From contig OY743169.1 of the NCBI GenBank assembly GCA_963555705.1, forward strand, positions 4,712,014-4,776,013: 64,000 nt of DNA, written 5' to 3'. This document shows, in pieces, positions 32,601-43,477 of the stretch (position 1 is the first letter of the stretch; the number at the start of each line of letters is the position of its first letter). The DNA is from Ligustrum vulgare (Eukaryota; Streptophyta; Magnoliopsida; Lamiales; Oleaceae). Below the pieces are notes generated by a model, which saw nothing but the letters and a program-made list of their open reading frames with translations, was not told the DNA's origin and did not search any database. The position numbers and the translations under genes are program-made.

Positions 32601-34965
32601 TTAATAAGTCCATAGGTGATTATTATCCAATTTTACGTATTTTAGATAGGTAAATAAATGAAAAATACGATTTTGGGATATAAATTTTGTCATTTAGAGT
32701 AAAATTTATTAAAGATTCAATTTTATTTGTTAAACTCTAAATTGATTTTATTTGCAAATAATTTCATTTATTTAATTGCAGGTACAATTTGGACAAATTT
32801 TAACCCAAACCCCTAGCTGAATTAACCTGAAAAAGCCCAAAAAGAAGCATGTTTTTTTGGCCCAATTTCCAGTCCAAACTCTCTCACCCAACCAAAAACC
32901 TACCACTCACGCACTCTCTCTCTCTCTCGATTCGGATAACCTCACCTTCAACAGAATTTTTCCACCATTAAAAACCAACAGCCGCTGGGTCTCTCTATCA
33001 TCTTCAACCTTCATCTAGAACCCAGCTTCATCTCCATTCTACAACCCAGCCACCATCCCCAGTGGTCTCTCTCTAACCTCTGTCTGCTCTCTACAGCAAA
33101 GACAGCCGCCAGACTTAGCCTGCACTCAGCCACAACCCAGCAGCCTCACGCAGCCCCCTCTCCTTCTCTCTTCTCTCGCAACCCAACCTAGCTCTGTCTT
33201 CGCTCTCTCTCAGACACAAACCAGCCGCAAGCAACCAAACTCCCTCACCCTAAATCCAAGCAGCCATCACCCCTCTCGCTGCCCTCTTCTCTCACACAAC
33301 CAGCAGCCCTCTGCACTCCAGCAACTTCTCCCTCAACTATCACCTCCTTCACCTTCCTTCTTCCATTCAGCCGCAAGCCACTCTTCCCAGTTCTCTCTTC
33401 CTCACAACCAGCTTCACCCCTCAGCACTCACAGTTCCCAGCCGCACCCTCTCCTCTCACACGCATCTCTGCTCTGTCTCCTCTCGCCAGTCTCCTCTCGC
33501 CAGCAGTAGCACCGCCAGTAGCCTCGATTTTGGGTGTTTGGTTCTATTTTTTTATTATCTTGCTTAGAATTTTCTATTATTGTTTCATTTATTAGTTTAG
33601 TTTATATAAATCCAGCGTCTTGACATTAGTTAGTTGATTTATAATGTTGATGCTGAAATTTCCAGATTATTAACATTAGTTTAGTTTTTAGAAATTTTTA
33701 GTTATTGAATTTTTCAGTTTCAAAGTTGAATTTCGCTTTCTAGAATGGTAATTGTTTATTTGATTTTGATTTTGATTTTGATTTCGGTTAATTTAATTAT
33801 GCTCGGCTAAGTTATATTTGAGGGGAGTTATTCTTAGCTTTAATGGGTGTGCTTTAATTCGTCATGAATGAATTCTTGTTATTGATAAGTGTTTACAAAT
33901 TGTTTAAGTTTTCAAATTATTTTATGTGGATGAATGTTGCTGATGTGGTGTGTATTGGATATGCACACAACATGCTCGACAAAACGCGGTAGAATAAATT
34001 GAGTAATTTTCTCACTAATATTTTTTTATCTTATCGATTTCAAGAAATTCATATTAATCTTATTTGCAAAACCAATTGATAGTGAAAGAATAACTCCACT
34101 CAAATTTCTCGTTCATTGCAATTTAATTATACTCTCTTTTTATTCAGTTAAACACAATTGAACTCATAGTTTAGGTTTCGAATTTAGAAAATATTACGAT
34201 ACCAATAAAATCCCTAGGAAGAATGACCCTAGATTATTGCTAGGCTATAACTTGACCCCTTTATACTTGGAGGGTAGATTTAACATCGAGTCAGTAGGGG
34301 TATTTTGAAACCTGGTACCCTTTAATCTTAAAACAATCGGGGAGATGCCGACCTAAAGCTCGCTACATGGGTCAATTAGAAAGCTTAAGGGAGTGGGGGA
34401 GTCACGAGCAAACATCATGTTAGTTGTTAGAAATCATGCATTTGTACTTGCATAAGGACTTAGATGAATAGTGGGTTTGAATTGCTTGGTATAAACTTGA
34501 ATGTCGAAGCACTCATTAGTGGAAAGTCACTGCATGTCTAGATTGTCGAGATTTTCGGTAAAACACACCCATGCTTTAGTGGAAAAAGAAAGAGTGATTT
34601 GAGAAGTACCCTCTAGAATTGCATCCCGGGAGTGGAAAGAAAATTATTCATTGGGGGATGAATGTCACGAGTGGGAAAGGAAATAATTGACCACTAATGG
34701 TGGGATAGTTTTTGACTTGAAACCTCTTTACTCATCAACATTTTTGAATCTTATTGACGATTGACAGTGGCTATGCACACACACACCGATCGAACATCGG
34801 ATAAGCCAAACTCATTTTTGTAGCATTATTTGGGAACATAATTGTGAATTAATTAGGCAATTTCACACTCATGGAAAATTGCGAGCTATCTAGCATTGTT
34901 GATCATTATATCATTTTTTTTTGTAAATGCACGTGAATATTCTTGCTCGGGACGAGCAAGAGTTT
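32601..34965 (+). other. CT-rich block and probable gypsy 3' non-coding region
   Basis: From 32900 to 33520 the plus strand is very CT- and CAGCC-rich (CTCTCT, CAGCCGC, ACCCAGC), like LTR/leader sequence of Athila-type gypsy elements; no open frame has protein-like content. From 33540 to 34965 there is no gene, ending in GACGAGCAAGAG and the polypurine tract. I read it as the decayed 3' part of the element whose LTR starts at 34981. Confidence 0.4.
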
Positions 34966-34980
34966 AAGTTTGGGGGTATT
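34966..34980 (+). other. Polypurine tract of plus-strand gypsy remnant
   Basis: AGTTTGGGGGTATT directly before the LTR start TGTTGAGTGC. The upstream GACGAGCAAGAGTTTAAGTTTGGGGG string is typical of Ty3/gypsy elements of the Athila/Tat branch. Confidence 0.7.
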
Positions 34981-36438
34981 TGTTGAGTGCATTTTACATG
35001 CATATTTCATATATTTTTAGTAATACTTTTTGAGTAATTTGGACAAATACCTACTTAATTGTGCATATTTTGTGGTTAAATAGGTTTAACTATCAACTTC
35101 ATGGAGAAAGCACAAGAAAGAAGCTAAATGAATGAATACTTGAAGAAATTGAGGAGAAAAGAGTCAAATCTATCAAAGAGTCAAAGTTTGAGGACCAAGC
35201 TGCAACCACACGATCGCGTGGTCATGCGCAAGTCACGTTCGCGAAGTCATGCACAAATCCAACCCGAGACTAAAAAGGGCAACCACGTGATCGCGAGTCA
35301 AACAACCACGCGATCGCGTGGTCAAAATATTGATAGATAATCTGGGCCGACCCGGTGCAACCCGGTTCGGCCCAAAAGCTGTTATACGCGGATCTTAGTG
35401 AATTTTAGGGTTTTTGAGTGGTTTTTGGTGAGTTTTTTGAGATATTCTTGACACTTTTGAACTCAAGAAACCCTAGGCTCTCTCTTTCTCTATTTTTATC
35501 CCATTTTCATCTTGTAATTTCTCTTGATTTTGTATAGTTTAGTTGATGAATATTGATTAAGGGGAGAAATACCAAAGTCATTGTGGAAGAATATTGATAT
35601 TTTGAAGCTTGAATCATTGGTTGAGGGAAGTATTTATTGCTTAATCTTCATATTTCTCTATTTACTTTAATCCATTGTTGAGATAATGTATTCAATTCTT
35701 GGATTTCATTGTTATTTCATCATGGGCTAAACTATTTTGTGTTGGGATGTTGATGAAGCTTGACCTAACTTAGTTGATTTTAATGCTTGTATTAAGAATT
35801 TAAGCTTTTTATTATCTTGTACATTTATTTTTGTATTTACTGACTAGCATTTATTGTGGCCACATTTATGCTTAGGTTTCATGGAATGTGCAATTATTGA
35901 GAAATTGTTGTGTATTCTAGATCAATACAATATTTGCTCTAGGTTCTTGTTTAGGATAGAGATATACCTAAAACCCTAGATGACCAATTGAGCTATTTTC
36001 ACATAGGTTTAATGCAATTGGTGTGTTTTTAATCGACATAAAGATATAGTAGGTTAATGCCACTAATTAGGGTTGATTTCACTCGAGAGAGGTAATTGGC
36101 TAAGCTTGGAAAATCGGGTCTAACATGATTAATGAATTGCATTTCTATTTGCTTGTTGATAATTCAATTAGGTAATGGTCAAGTGGAATCAAGAATACCA
36201 ACACTCCTTTATCATCTATTCATCACCATTTTTCTAGTTATTTATTTATAATTGCAACTTTAATTCTAGTACGAAACTTTCTCAAAACAAACTTTTATTG
36301 TGTGTGTTTATTGTTAAAATTAATTATACTAGAGTGTAGTTGAAATAGACAATCCTTGTGGGATCGATAAACCGGACTCAATTAGTCCACTATCACTTGT
36401 ATGCGACTCGTGCACTTGCGGTGTGTTTGTAGCGAACA
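34981..36438 (+). repeat. Ty3/gypsy 3' LTR
   Basis: 1458 bp from TGTTGAGTGC to TAGCGAACA, preceded by a polypurine tract and not followed by a primer-binding site, so it is a 3' LTR. It includes GGGCCGACCCGG...CGGCCCAA and a CTAGG/GGGTTTTTGAG transcription-start-like zone. No matching 5' LTR is in the window. The right boundary is less sure than the left because no target duplication was found. Confidence 0.6.
35203..35325. repeat. Palindromic CGATCG-centred motifs in the LTR
   Basis: ACCACGCGATCGCGTGGT (35305-35322) is a perfect 18-bp palindrome; a near-perfect form (ACCACACGATCGCGTGGT) starts near 35206 and a partial form (ACCACGTGATCGCG) near 35282. They lie in the LTR, upstream of the likely transcription start. 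Confidence 0.8.
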
Positions 36439-36708
36439 CCGATGGCTCGACTTCGCCCTTCGATGCTTGGTCCGAATCATATCATACTCCCTCTCTTGAA
36501 AAGGATTCGACCTCGAATCCATTTTTGGTCGGCTTTTCAAACTCCTCTTGCTTTCCTGGGCTCGATGATCATTTTTAAGCTTCGTGTGATCTTTTAGACT
36601 TTTGGACTGCTCATTTTTGCCAATGAATTTCTTTCCCGCCTTAAGTTCATGGCTTGATTTATGTCCCTGCAAAACAGATTTAATAGAACTGGTGAGGGAA
36701 TTGTTAGC

Positions 36709-38612
36709 TTAGTTAAGTGCAAGGCAAGAACCCTTGTATACCAACCTTTGTGCAAATAAACTCAATTTGGGGGTGGACTCTCTTTTCTTTTTGGACTCAT
36801 TCTCTCCTTTTTCTGAGGTCGGGGTCTCAACTCTCTTGTTTTCAACTTTCACACCCTCTCCTTTTTCTGAGGTCCTAGCCTCAACACTCTTATTTCTTTT
36901 TTCAAACTCACGCTTGGTTTTTAACTGATCCTCTTGAGCCTCTTTCGGAGATAACGGAATAAGGGTAATTTTCTTCCCACCCTTCACAAATGAATACTGA
37001 TTCTTAAACCCATCGTGCACTACCCTCCTATCATGTTGCCATGGCCTCCCCAACAAAATATGGCCAACATGCATAGGTACCACGTCACAAACCACCTCAT
37101 CCTTATAACCCCCGATGGCAAAATTGACCCTAGCCTGCTTATTTACCTTAATTTCTCCCGACTCGGTTAGCCATTGCAATTTATAAGGGTTCGGATGTTT
37201 TATCAAGCTCAAACCCAATTTCTCAACCAACATTGTACTAACCATATTAGTACAACTTCCCCCGTCAATCACCATACCATAAACCTTTTTACCCACTAAG
37301 CACCTAGTATGAAAGAGATTATTCCTTTGCTCACCAATTTCATCCACCCTGACCCTAGTACTAAGAACACGTCGATTAACAAGTGAATCTTTAACATCAT
37401 AGGTCAGCTCTTCCTCATCACTACTACTAGCCCCAACGTCCACTAACTTAGGCATTCCCTTAAATTCATCATCGGAACTAATTTCACCATTATCACGCAA
37501 GATCATTAGCCTCCTATTTGGACACTGGGATGCTATATGACCCATACCCAAGCACTTAAAACACTTAATATTTCTATCCCGAGTAGTTTGAGAATCAGAA
37601 ATATTTTTACCTTTCGTTGTAGACTCCTCCTTCCCTTTCAGGTTATGTTCATCATGATGTTCCTGCTTCGGTTGTGATGTAGGATAAGATTGTGAGTATC
37701 TTGCTGTCTCCTTTCGCCTTAGCTGTCTTTCCACCTTCATGGCCATATGCACCATATCCTCTAGCTCCACATAATGTTGCAGCTCAATGACATTGGCAAT
37801 ATCTCTATTCAGCCCACTCAGAAACCTAGCCATCATAGCTTCCCGATCCTCCACCACGTTAGCCCGAATCATCACCACCTCCATATCCTTATGATAATCT
37901 TCTACACTCCTCGACCCCTGAGTCATACCCTGCAGCCTCTGGTAAATATCCCTATAATAATGAGTCGGCACAAATCACTTCCTCATTATGGTTTTTAATT
38001 CACCTCAAGTCTCCACCGGCTCCTCAAGGTTCCTCCTCCTATCCGTCACTTGTTGATCCCACCAAATATTGGCATAATATGTGAATTCAATTACGGTTAA
38101 TTTCACCTTCTTTTTTTCTGAATAATTGTGACAATCAAATAGCCGTTATATCTTGGTCTCCCAATCCAAGTACGCCTCTGGATCACTCCTACCCTGGAAC
38201 GATGGTATTTTCACTTTAATTTTCCCAAGGTTGTCATCAACAACATCTCTACCCCCACGATGCCTCCTAGCATCACAACACTCCCTATCATGCCTCCTCT
38301 CATACCTATCTCCTCTATCCCTCCTTCGCATACTTCCCAAAGATATACTTCCACTTTCACTTCCCATGTCTTCATCACCCATACCAACCTCACGCCTATT
38401 ACCTCTCCTAACTCGAGAACCATCATGAGATTGATCACGAGGTCTTTGTTCAAGTTCTGCACCTCAATTCTCCATCTGAGTCATAAACCTCTCAAATTGT
38501 GCCCTCATTGCTGCAATATCATCATTACTCTGTTCATCCTTTCTATTCACACCCTGAGTTGTTTCTTGTCTCCAACAGAAGATGAAGGCGTGGAACCCTC
38601 TCTATCAGACAT
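36709..38612 (-). pseudogene. Gypsy gag-protease with premature stops
   Basis: ATG at 38612 (MSDREGSTPSSS). The frame breaks several times before 37971, then is open for 420 codons to 36709. Seen: a gag core (THYYRDIYQRLQGMTQG), a CCHC knuckle CFKCLGMGHIASQC, and a retropepsin domain with active-site-like VIDGGSCTNMV and flap/ILLGRPW motif. Three stops between 38145 and 37970 fit C-to-T or G-to-A changes (for example Arg CGA to TGA and Trp TGG to TGA), as expected from methylated-cytosine decay. The long open part could still give a truncated capsid-protease protein but this is not shown. Confidence 0.85.
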
Positions 38613-39000
38613 TTTTTGTTTCAAAAAAATAAATTTCTCCTCACTCGTGTTTCACTCTTCTATCTCTTCAAATCTCACCCCAATAACTAATCAAGGGTCG
38701 GAAAAAGGTAAGAAACGAACAATAACAAGGAAATTTGGAAATTGAGAAAATTAGGAATATTTGGGAAATATTTGGAATTTTCGGAATTTTTTTTTAATCT
38801 GCCAGATAATTGGACTACGAGTATGGCAGAAAAAAGGGAACTGGATTGGGACGAAAAACGAACAAAAAAAACACTTTTGGATTTTTAGGACTAACTCTTA
38901 TGGATCAAACTGAAGAAAATTATGACTGACACGAAGAAAGCGAAAAAAATCAAGAAAATCAAAAATTAACAAGAAATGCAAGAATCTGAAATAGATCCAA

Positions 39001-39012
39001 GCTCTGATACCA
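39001..39012 (-). other. Primer-binding site for initiator tRNA-Met
   Basis: TGGTATCAGAGC on the minus strand, two bases from the LTR end at 39015. Confidence 0.88.
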
Positions 39013-39014
39013 GA

Positions 39015-39377
39015 TGATGAGATCCCAATCGGGGAATCTCGTCAAACGCGCAGAAATAACACAATTAAAACTTAGGAAAGATCTAAAACAAATTTGACAC
39101 AAAATAAACATGAACACGAAGAAAAAAATAACGGAATTAAAGATAGATTGACGATAAAACCTTGACTTGACAATCACGATGCAATTAATGACGATGCGGA
39201 TTGAAGAACCAAGATTAGTGAACGCCACAAGGGTTTTCAATTCCTTGATAAATTCGTTGGGTGAACGCCAAAAAGATCGGATTTTTGATAAGTTCAGGAA
39301 AAAAGGGAATAACTCAACCTTTCAATATTGGAGAATCCTCTCTCAATTTAATTCACAAACTCAAACTGTTCTTTACA
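39015..39377 (-). repeat. 5' LTR of the minus-strand gypsy remnant (363 bp)
   Basis: TGATGAGATCCC to TTCTTTACA on the plus strand. It abuts the Tat-like LTR at 39378, which suggests that it inserted into that LTR. No second copy is present in the window. Confidence 0.65.
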
Positions 39378-39929
39378 ATCGAGGTGATTTTGTGCCGAGG
39401 TGATGTTGACTGAGGTGACTATCGACCGAGGTGAAATTGGCGGCGCTGCGATGCGTCAAATCAGCTGCATTATGTGTTAGTAATCATGATTATCTGTAAT
39501 GTGTCAGTGTAATCATTTGTTGTCATGTTGTCAGCAATGTCATTAGTCAGTATCAGTCATATACTGTAGACGTGATATTTTGTAATAATTATGTTTTATC
39601 TTCTCCCCAACTATAAATAAGAGACGTAAATGCTCTTTGCAGGGGATGAAAAAAGAAAAACCTCTCACAACTCTTGTCATTTGATTTTGTTGATTCGACC
39701 TGGCTGTCAGATCAGCATCGAACTGGACGTGAATTTATGCTATTATGACTTAAGTTCGCATTTGATCTGTTACCCTTTTTATTTCATTTGTTAACCACAG
39801 TTTGTCTCAATATTGGTCAGGAAAGATAGGAGTTGTATACTTAGCCAAAATTTTCAAAAAATATATTATTCACTTATAAACTTTAAAAATCCCACTATCT
39901 TTATTTGTTGACAAAAAGAGACGTCAACA
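39378..39929 (+). repeat. 5' LTR of Tat-like element, left-truncated
   Basis: Matches the 3' LTR from ATCGAGGTGATTTTGTGCCGAGG onward and ends at GTCAACA (39929). It retains a TATA box (CTATAAATA, 39611-39619). Its left part was lost where the minus-strand gypsy LTR abuts. Confidence 0.8.
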
Positions 39930-39932
39930 AAT

Positions 39933-39949
39933 TGGCGCTAGAAGGAGGG
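39933..39949 (+). other. Primer-binding site of Tat-like element
   Basis: TGGCGCTAGAAGGAGGG starts four bases after the LTR end. The TGGCGC start is typical of Tat/Athila-branch elements; the exact tRNA was not resolved. Confidence 0.65.
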
Positions 39950-39995
39950 CCCGTATCCTTATTGTTGGCAACCACAATCTTCTTTCCCTGGTGTG

Positions 39996-42900
39996 ATGAG
40001 TCACCGACAAGAATCAGGAAGTCATCACACGCATCATAGTAACGATTTACACGGGGATGTACGCAGATCTGGAATGTCTGCCCTTCCACGACCCCCAATA
40101 GACGCAAACATGCAAGTGGTCCTGGATCGGATTGAATGGATGCAAAGGGATATTGAAGAAATGAGGAGAAATCAAAATTGAGGTCACCGTCAGGAAGAAG
40201 GCGAGGTGCAGTCGCAACTACAAATATCTAACGGACCGTCCCGGCGTGAGGAACAACAAAACGAATACTCGGACTATACTAGGAGTGCAGTTGGTGAAAG
40301 CACACCTAAACTACGAGGTCATAAATAGCACGATTGGAGGGGATAGATAGAGGGGAGTGAATACAATAAAGTGGGGACATATCCTGAAAAAAAAGGGTTG
40401 AAAGAGAAGGAGAGAGTAGAGCTGCCCGGACAAGTGGAGACAAGTATAAGTCCAGGATGAAGAAAGTGAACTTGGAAAACCAGGAAGCTGATAGTTCAAC
40501 CCTCCATTTAAATCAGCCACCAACTCCTCCGTCGAGAAGACCAGATCAAACCGAAGTTGAACAGTTAAAGAAGAGGTTGTCCGACCTAGAAGCGAAATAG
40601 GAAGGGCTAGGGTCGGCAGAACCATCTGCCAAGAGAACGTTGCCTTTCACGGAGGTCATATTGTCACAACCTTTTCTTGGTAAAATGAAGATGCCACATC
40701 TCATCGGGTACAATGGGGAAACTGATCCGGTATCACACTTGGACCTGTTGGGTATTTGACCCAAAATTCAACAAAGGCATGATTATGGCAACTACTTTTG
40801 TTTTGCTCTTTCGGTGGTACAGATGAGTAATCAGAATATGTCTCTTGGTGAAAGGAAAGAGACATGTCACTTTCATGATTAAAGGTAAAAGAAAATGGGC
40901 TACTTTTGACTAATTATGAAAGTTGATATGATTGCCCTATTCTTGAATTGTTGAAACCACGTGGTTGAAGTATTATAAAAGGGAGTGCATATTGCTTTGT
41001 TGAATTATACTGCAAGAGATGCAGTGTCGTGTGCCTTGAAAGAAAAATTCTTGATGGCCATACTATGACCAATGAGAGAAAATTGTGAGCCTAACATATT
41101 GTGAAGTTTCTTGTAACTCTTTGTGGTGTAAATCAAAGGGTAGAAATTATATGTGGTAAAGCTTGTTTATTGTATTTTCTCTGTGGTCTGTGAGATTGGA
41201 TTGGTGAGTGAAAGTCTATATATTTGTAACAATTTAATATATAGTGAAAAGCTTTGGCGAGGGTCCGTGGACGTAGGCAAGTTGCCGAACCACATAAATT
41301 TCTGTGTTCGTATTTATTTTCTTGTTTGCTTATTTTATTTTGAATATCGAAAGATCCTGTGGGAAAATTAAAGTGGGAATCGACGTGTTGAAATTCCCAA
41401 CAAGTGGTATCAGAGCTACAGGTGGTTCAAATAATTTGAAGCAAAAGAAAATATGTCAAGTACGATGTGGAGAAATTTGACTGTAGAATCAATTTTGACA
41501 TATGGGAGTCATGAATGTGTTGATTCTATTTGTATTTCGCAAAGTTTTTGAAAATTCCAGCCCTGGAATCCGGAAAAAGAAGGAATTGTCCAAAAGGTGG
41601 AGCAGACTCGGCAAACTGCTCGAAGGACAATGCGACTCTCCTGGTGGAGGGTGGTGATGATGTACTTTTGTAAGATGGGACTTCCTTATGGCATGAAACC
41701 AGTTGCCATGATAGATGATGTGTTCTTACTGGTGGGTACATGTGTTTGCACACGGGCATTGGTTTGGCGTTAATGCAAGGTGTGTGGTGAATTGATGTCG
41801 ATGGCTGATGAGCTCCCAAGGAAAGCCAAACATGGGAGTTGCACCATAATTTTTCAGCAAGGTTTGTTTCGACATGTGCCGATGAAATTCTCGGAGTTCG
41901 TTGATAATTCTGAGTGATTATACTCATATGGTGGAGTATGGGACTGTCAAAGTGGAAAAATGCTTGCTTGTTACCTATTTTTTTTGGCTTGGAGGAATTT
42001 TGTGTCAAGGTGGAGATTGTTGGGTATTTGACCCAAAATTCTACAAAGGCATGATTATGGCAACTACTTTTGTTTTGCTCTTTCGGTGGTACAGAGGAGT
42101 AATCAGAATATGTCTCTTGGTGAAAGGAAAGAGACATGTCACTTTCATGATTAAAGGTAAAAGAAAATGGGCTACTTTTGACTAATTATGAAAGTTGATA
42201 TGATTGCCCTATTCTTGAATTGTTGAAACCACGTGGTTGAAGTATTATAAAAGGGAGTGCATATTGCTTTGTTGAATTATACTGCAAGAGATGCAGTGTC
42301 ATGTGCCTTGAAAGAAAAATTCTTGATGGCCATACTATGACCAATGAGAGAAAATTGTGAGCCTAACATATTGTGAAGTTTCTTGTAACTCTTTGTGGTG
42401 TAAATCAAAGGGTAGAAATTATATGTGGTAAAGCTTGTTTATTGTATTTTCTCTGTGGTCTGTGAGATTGGATTGGTGAGTGAAAGTCTATATATTTGTA
42501 ACAATTTAATATATAGTGAAAAGCTTTGGCGAGGGTCCGTGGACGTAGGCAAGTTGCCGAACCACGTAAATTTCTGTGTTCGTATTTATTTTCTTGTTTG
42601 CTTATTTTATTTTGAATATCGAAAGATCCTGTGGGAAAATTAAAGTGGGAATCGACGTGTTGAAATTCCCAACAGGACCAATACATGTCCTGAATGGAAC
42701 TTTAAGGAGCAAGCGATGCTATCACATGTAGGGCGTTTCCTTTAACTCTTGGAGATAGAGCTCAACGATGGTTCCGTAACATATCTCAACATTCAATCTC
42801 AAGTTAGTCTCAATTAAGTGATCAGTTCTTGAAACAATTTATGGGTTCAAAGATTCCGACCACCCCCGAAAGAAAGTTTGGTAACTATCCGACAGGAGAA

Positions 42901-43462
42901 AGAGGAGTCGTTGAAGAACTATTTGAGTCGTTTCAATAGACAAATCATGGGAATGGAAAAAATATCTGATGACGCGCCAAGAATATCTGAGGATGAGCCT
43001 CGAACGTACCAAGAATTTCTAAACAGGGCGGAGAAGTTTATCAATGCCGAGGAAGCCTCAGGGCCTAAAGTTACTCACTATGAGTCAATCAGGGGATCAG
43101 ACAAGAAGGAATATAAAGATGAAAAGAAGGAGTTTAAAATGAACACCTTTGGGAAGAAGCGAGATTATAAACCAACGGATAGATTCATTCCTTACAATTC
43201 AGAGCAGAAAGGTGAGCTCACCCCGTTAAACGCATCAGTGGAGGTCATTCTCACAAATGAAAAGGATAAGGGGATCATTCCTCCGGCGAGGCCAATAAAG
43301 CAGAACCCAAGCAATCTGGATCCGTCTCTATATTGCAAATATCATCGGTTTGCAGGGCACACTACTGACGAGTGTCGGAATCTAAAATTTGAAATTGAGA
43401 AACTGATAAAAAGGGGAAGCCTGCAGGAATATGTCGTTGAGCCACAAGATCTGAGGAAGTAA
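39996..43462 (+). pseudogene. Tat-type gag, broken and split by a nested element
   Basis: The 5' part (39996-40745) starts MSHRQESGS, has several stops, and runs to GYNGETDPVSHLDL, where the nested element begins. The 3' part (42675-43462) resumes with the gag core (FPLTLGDRAQRWFRNIS), and ends with a finger CKYHRFAGHTTDEC (about 43336-43377) followed by EIEKLIKRG, a Tat gag hallmark. Multiple stops on both sides show decay independent of the insertion. Gag would have formed the virus-like particle. Confidence 0.82.
40746..42674 (+). mobile_element. Young copia-like non-autonomous LTR element nested in gag
   Basis: Two 657-bp LTRs (40746-41402 and 42018-42674), both TGTTGGGTATTTGACCC to ATTCCCAACA and differing at only a few bases, flanked by the perfect 5-bp target duplication GGACC (40741-40745, 42675-42679). 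The primer-binding site TGGTATCAGAGC is at 41405-41416 and the polypurine tract AAGGTGGAGA sits before the second LTR. The 615-bp interior encodes only a trace of copia gag (KYDVEKFD, then INFDIWE, in a broken frame near 41455-41500). It therefore needs a helper. It is the youngest datable insertion in this element. Confidence 0.93.
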
Positions 43463-43477
43463 TTTGTACAACAGGAA

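Larger units (their letters stand above)
36439..39377 (-). mobile_element. Ty3/gypsy remnant with gag-protease but no RT or integrase
   Basis: 5' LTR at 39015-39377 and tRNA-iMet primer-binding site at 39001-39012 set the minus orientation. Inside are gag (from 38612), zinc knuckle and protease, then only the pol tail encoding SRSNPFQEREYDMI (about 36560-36470). RT, RNase H and integrase are missing without any replacement, the structure called TR-GAG or a deletion derivative. The 3' LTR is missing: the remnant abuts the unrelated LTR ending at 36438. Confidence 0.75.

Noticed and set aside
33245..33427. 60-codon minus-strand frame in CT-rich block
   Set aside because: Composition artefact (Arg/Gly/Glu from CT-rich DNA) with no domain.
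38153..38745. Plus-strand frames of 91 and 161 codons
   Set aside because: Shadows of the minus-strand gag, proline/serine/threonine-rich from complementing arginine/glutamate-rich coding.
39993..40030. Hammerhead-ribozyme-like GATGAGTC string
   Set aside because: No GAAA core partner or helix arrangement nearby; it is the start of gag.
41526..42137. 203-codon minus-strand frame across the nested copia-like element
   Set aside because: It spans interior and LTR boundaries and part of the second LTR, has no recognisable domain, and conflicts with the plus-strand element structure.
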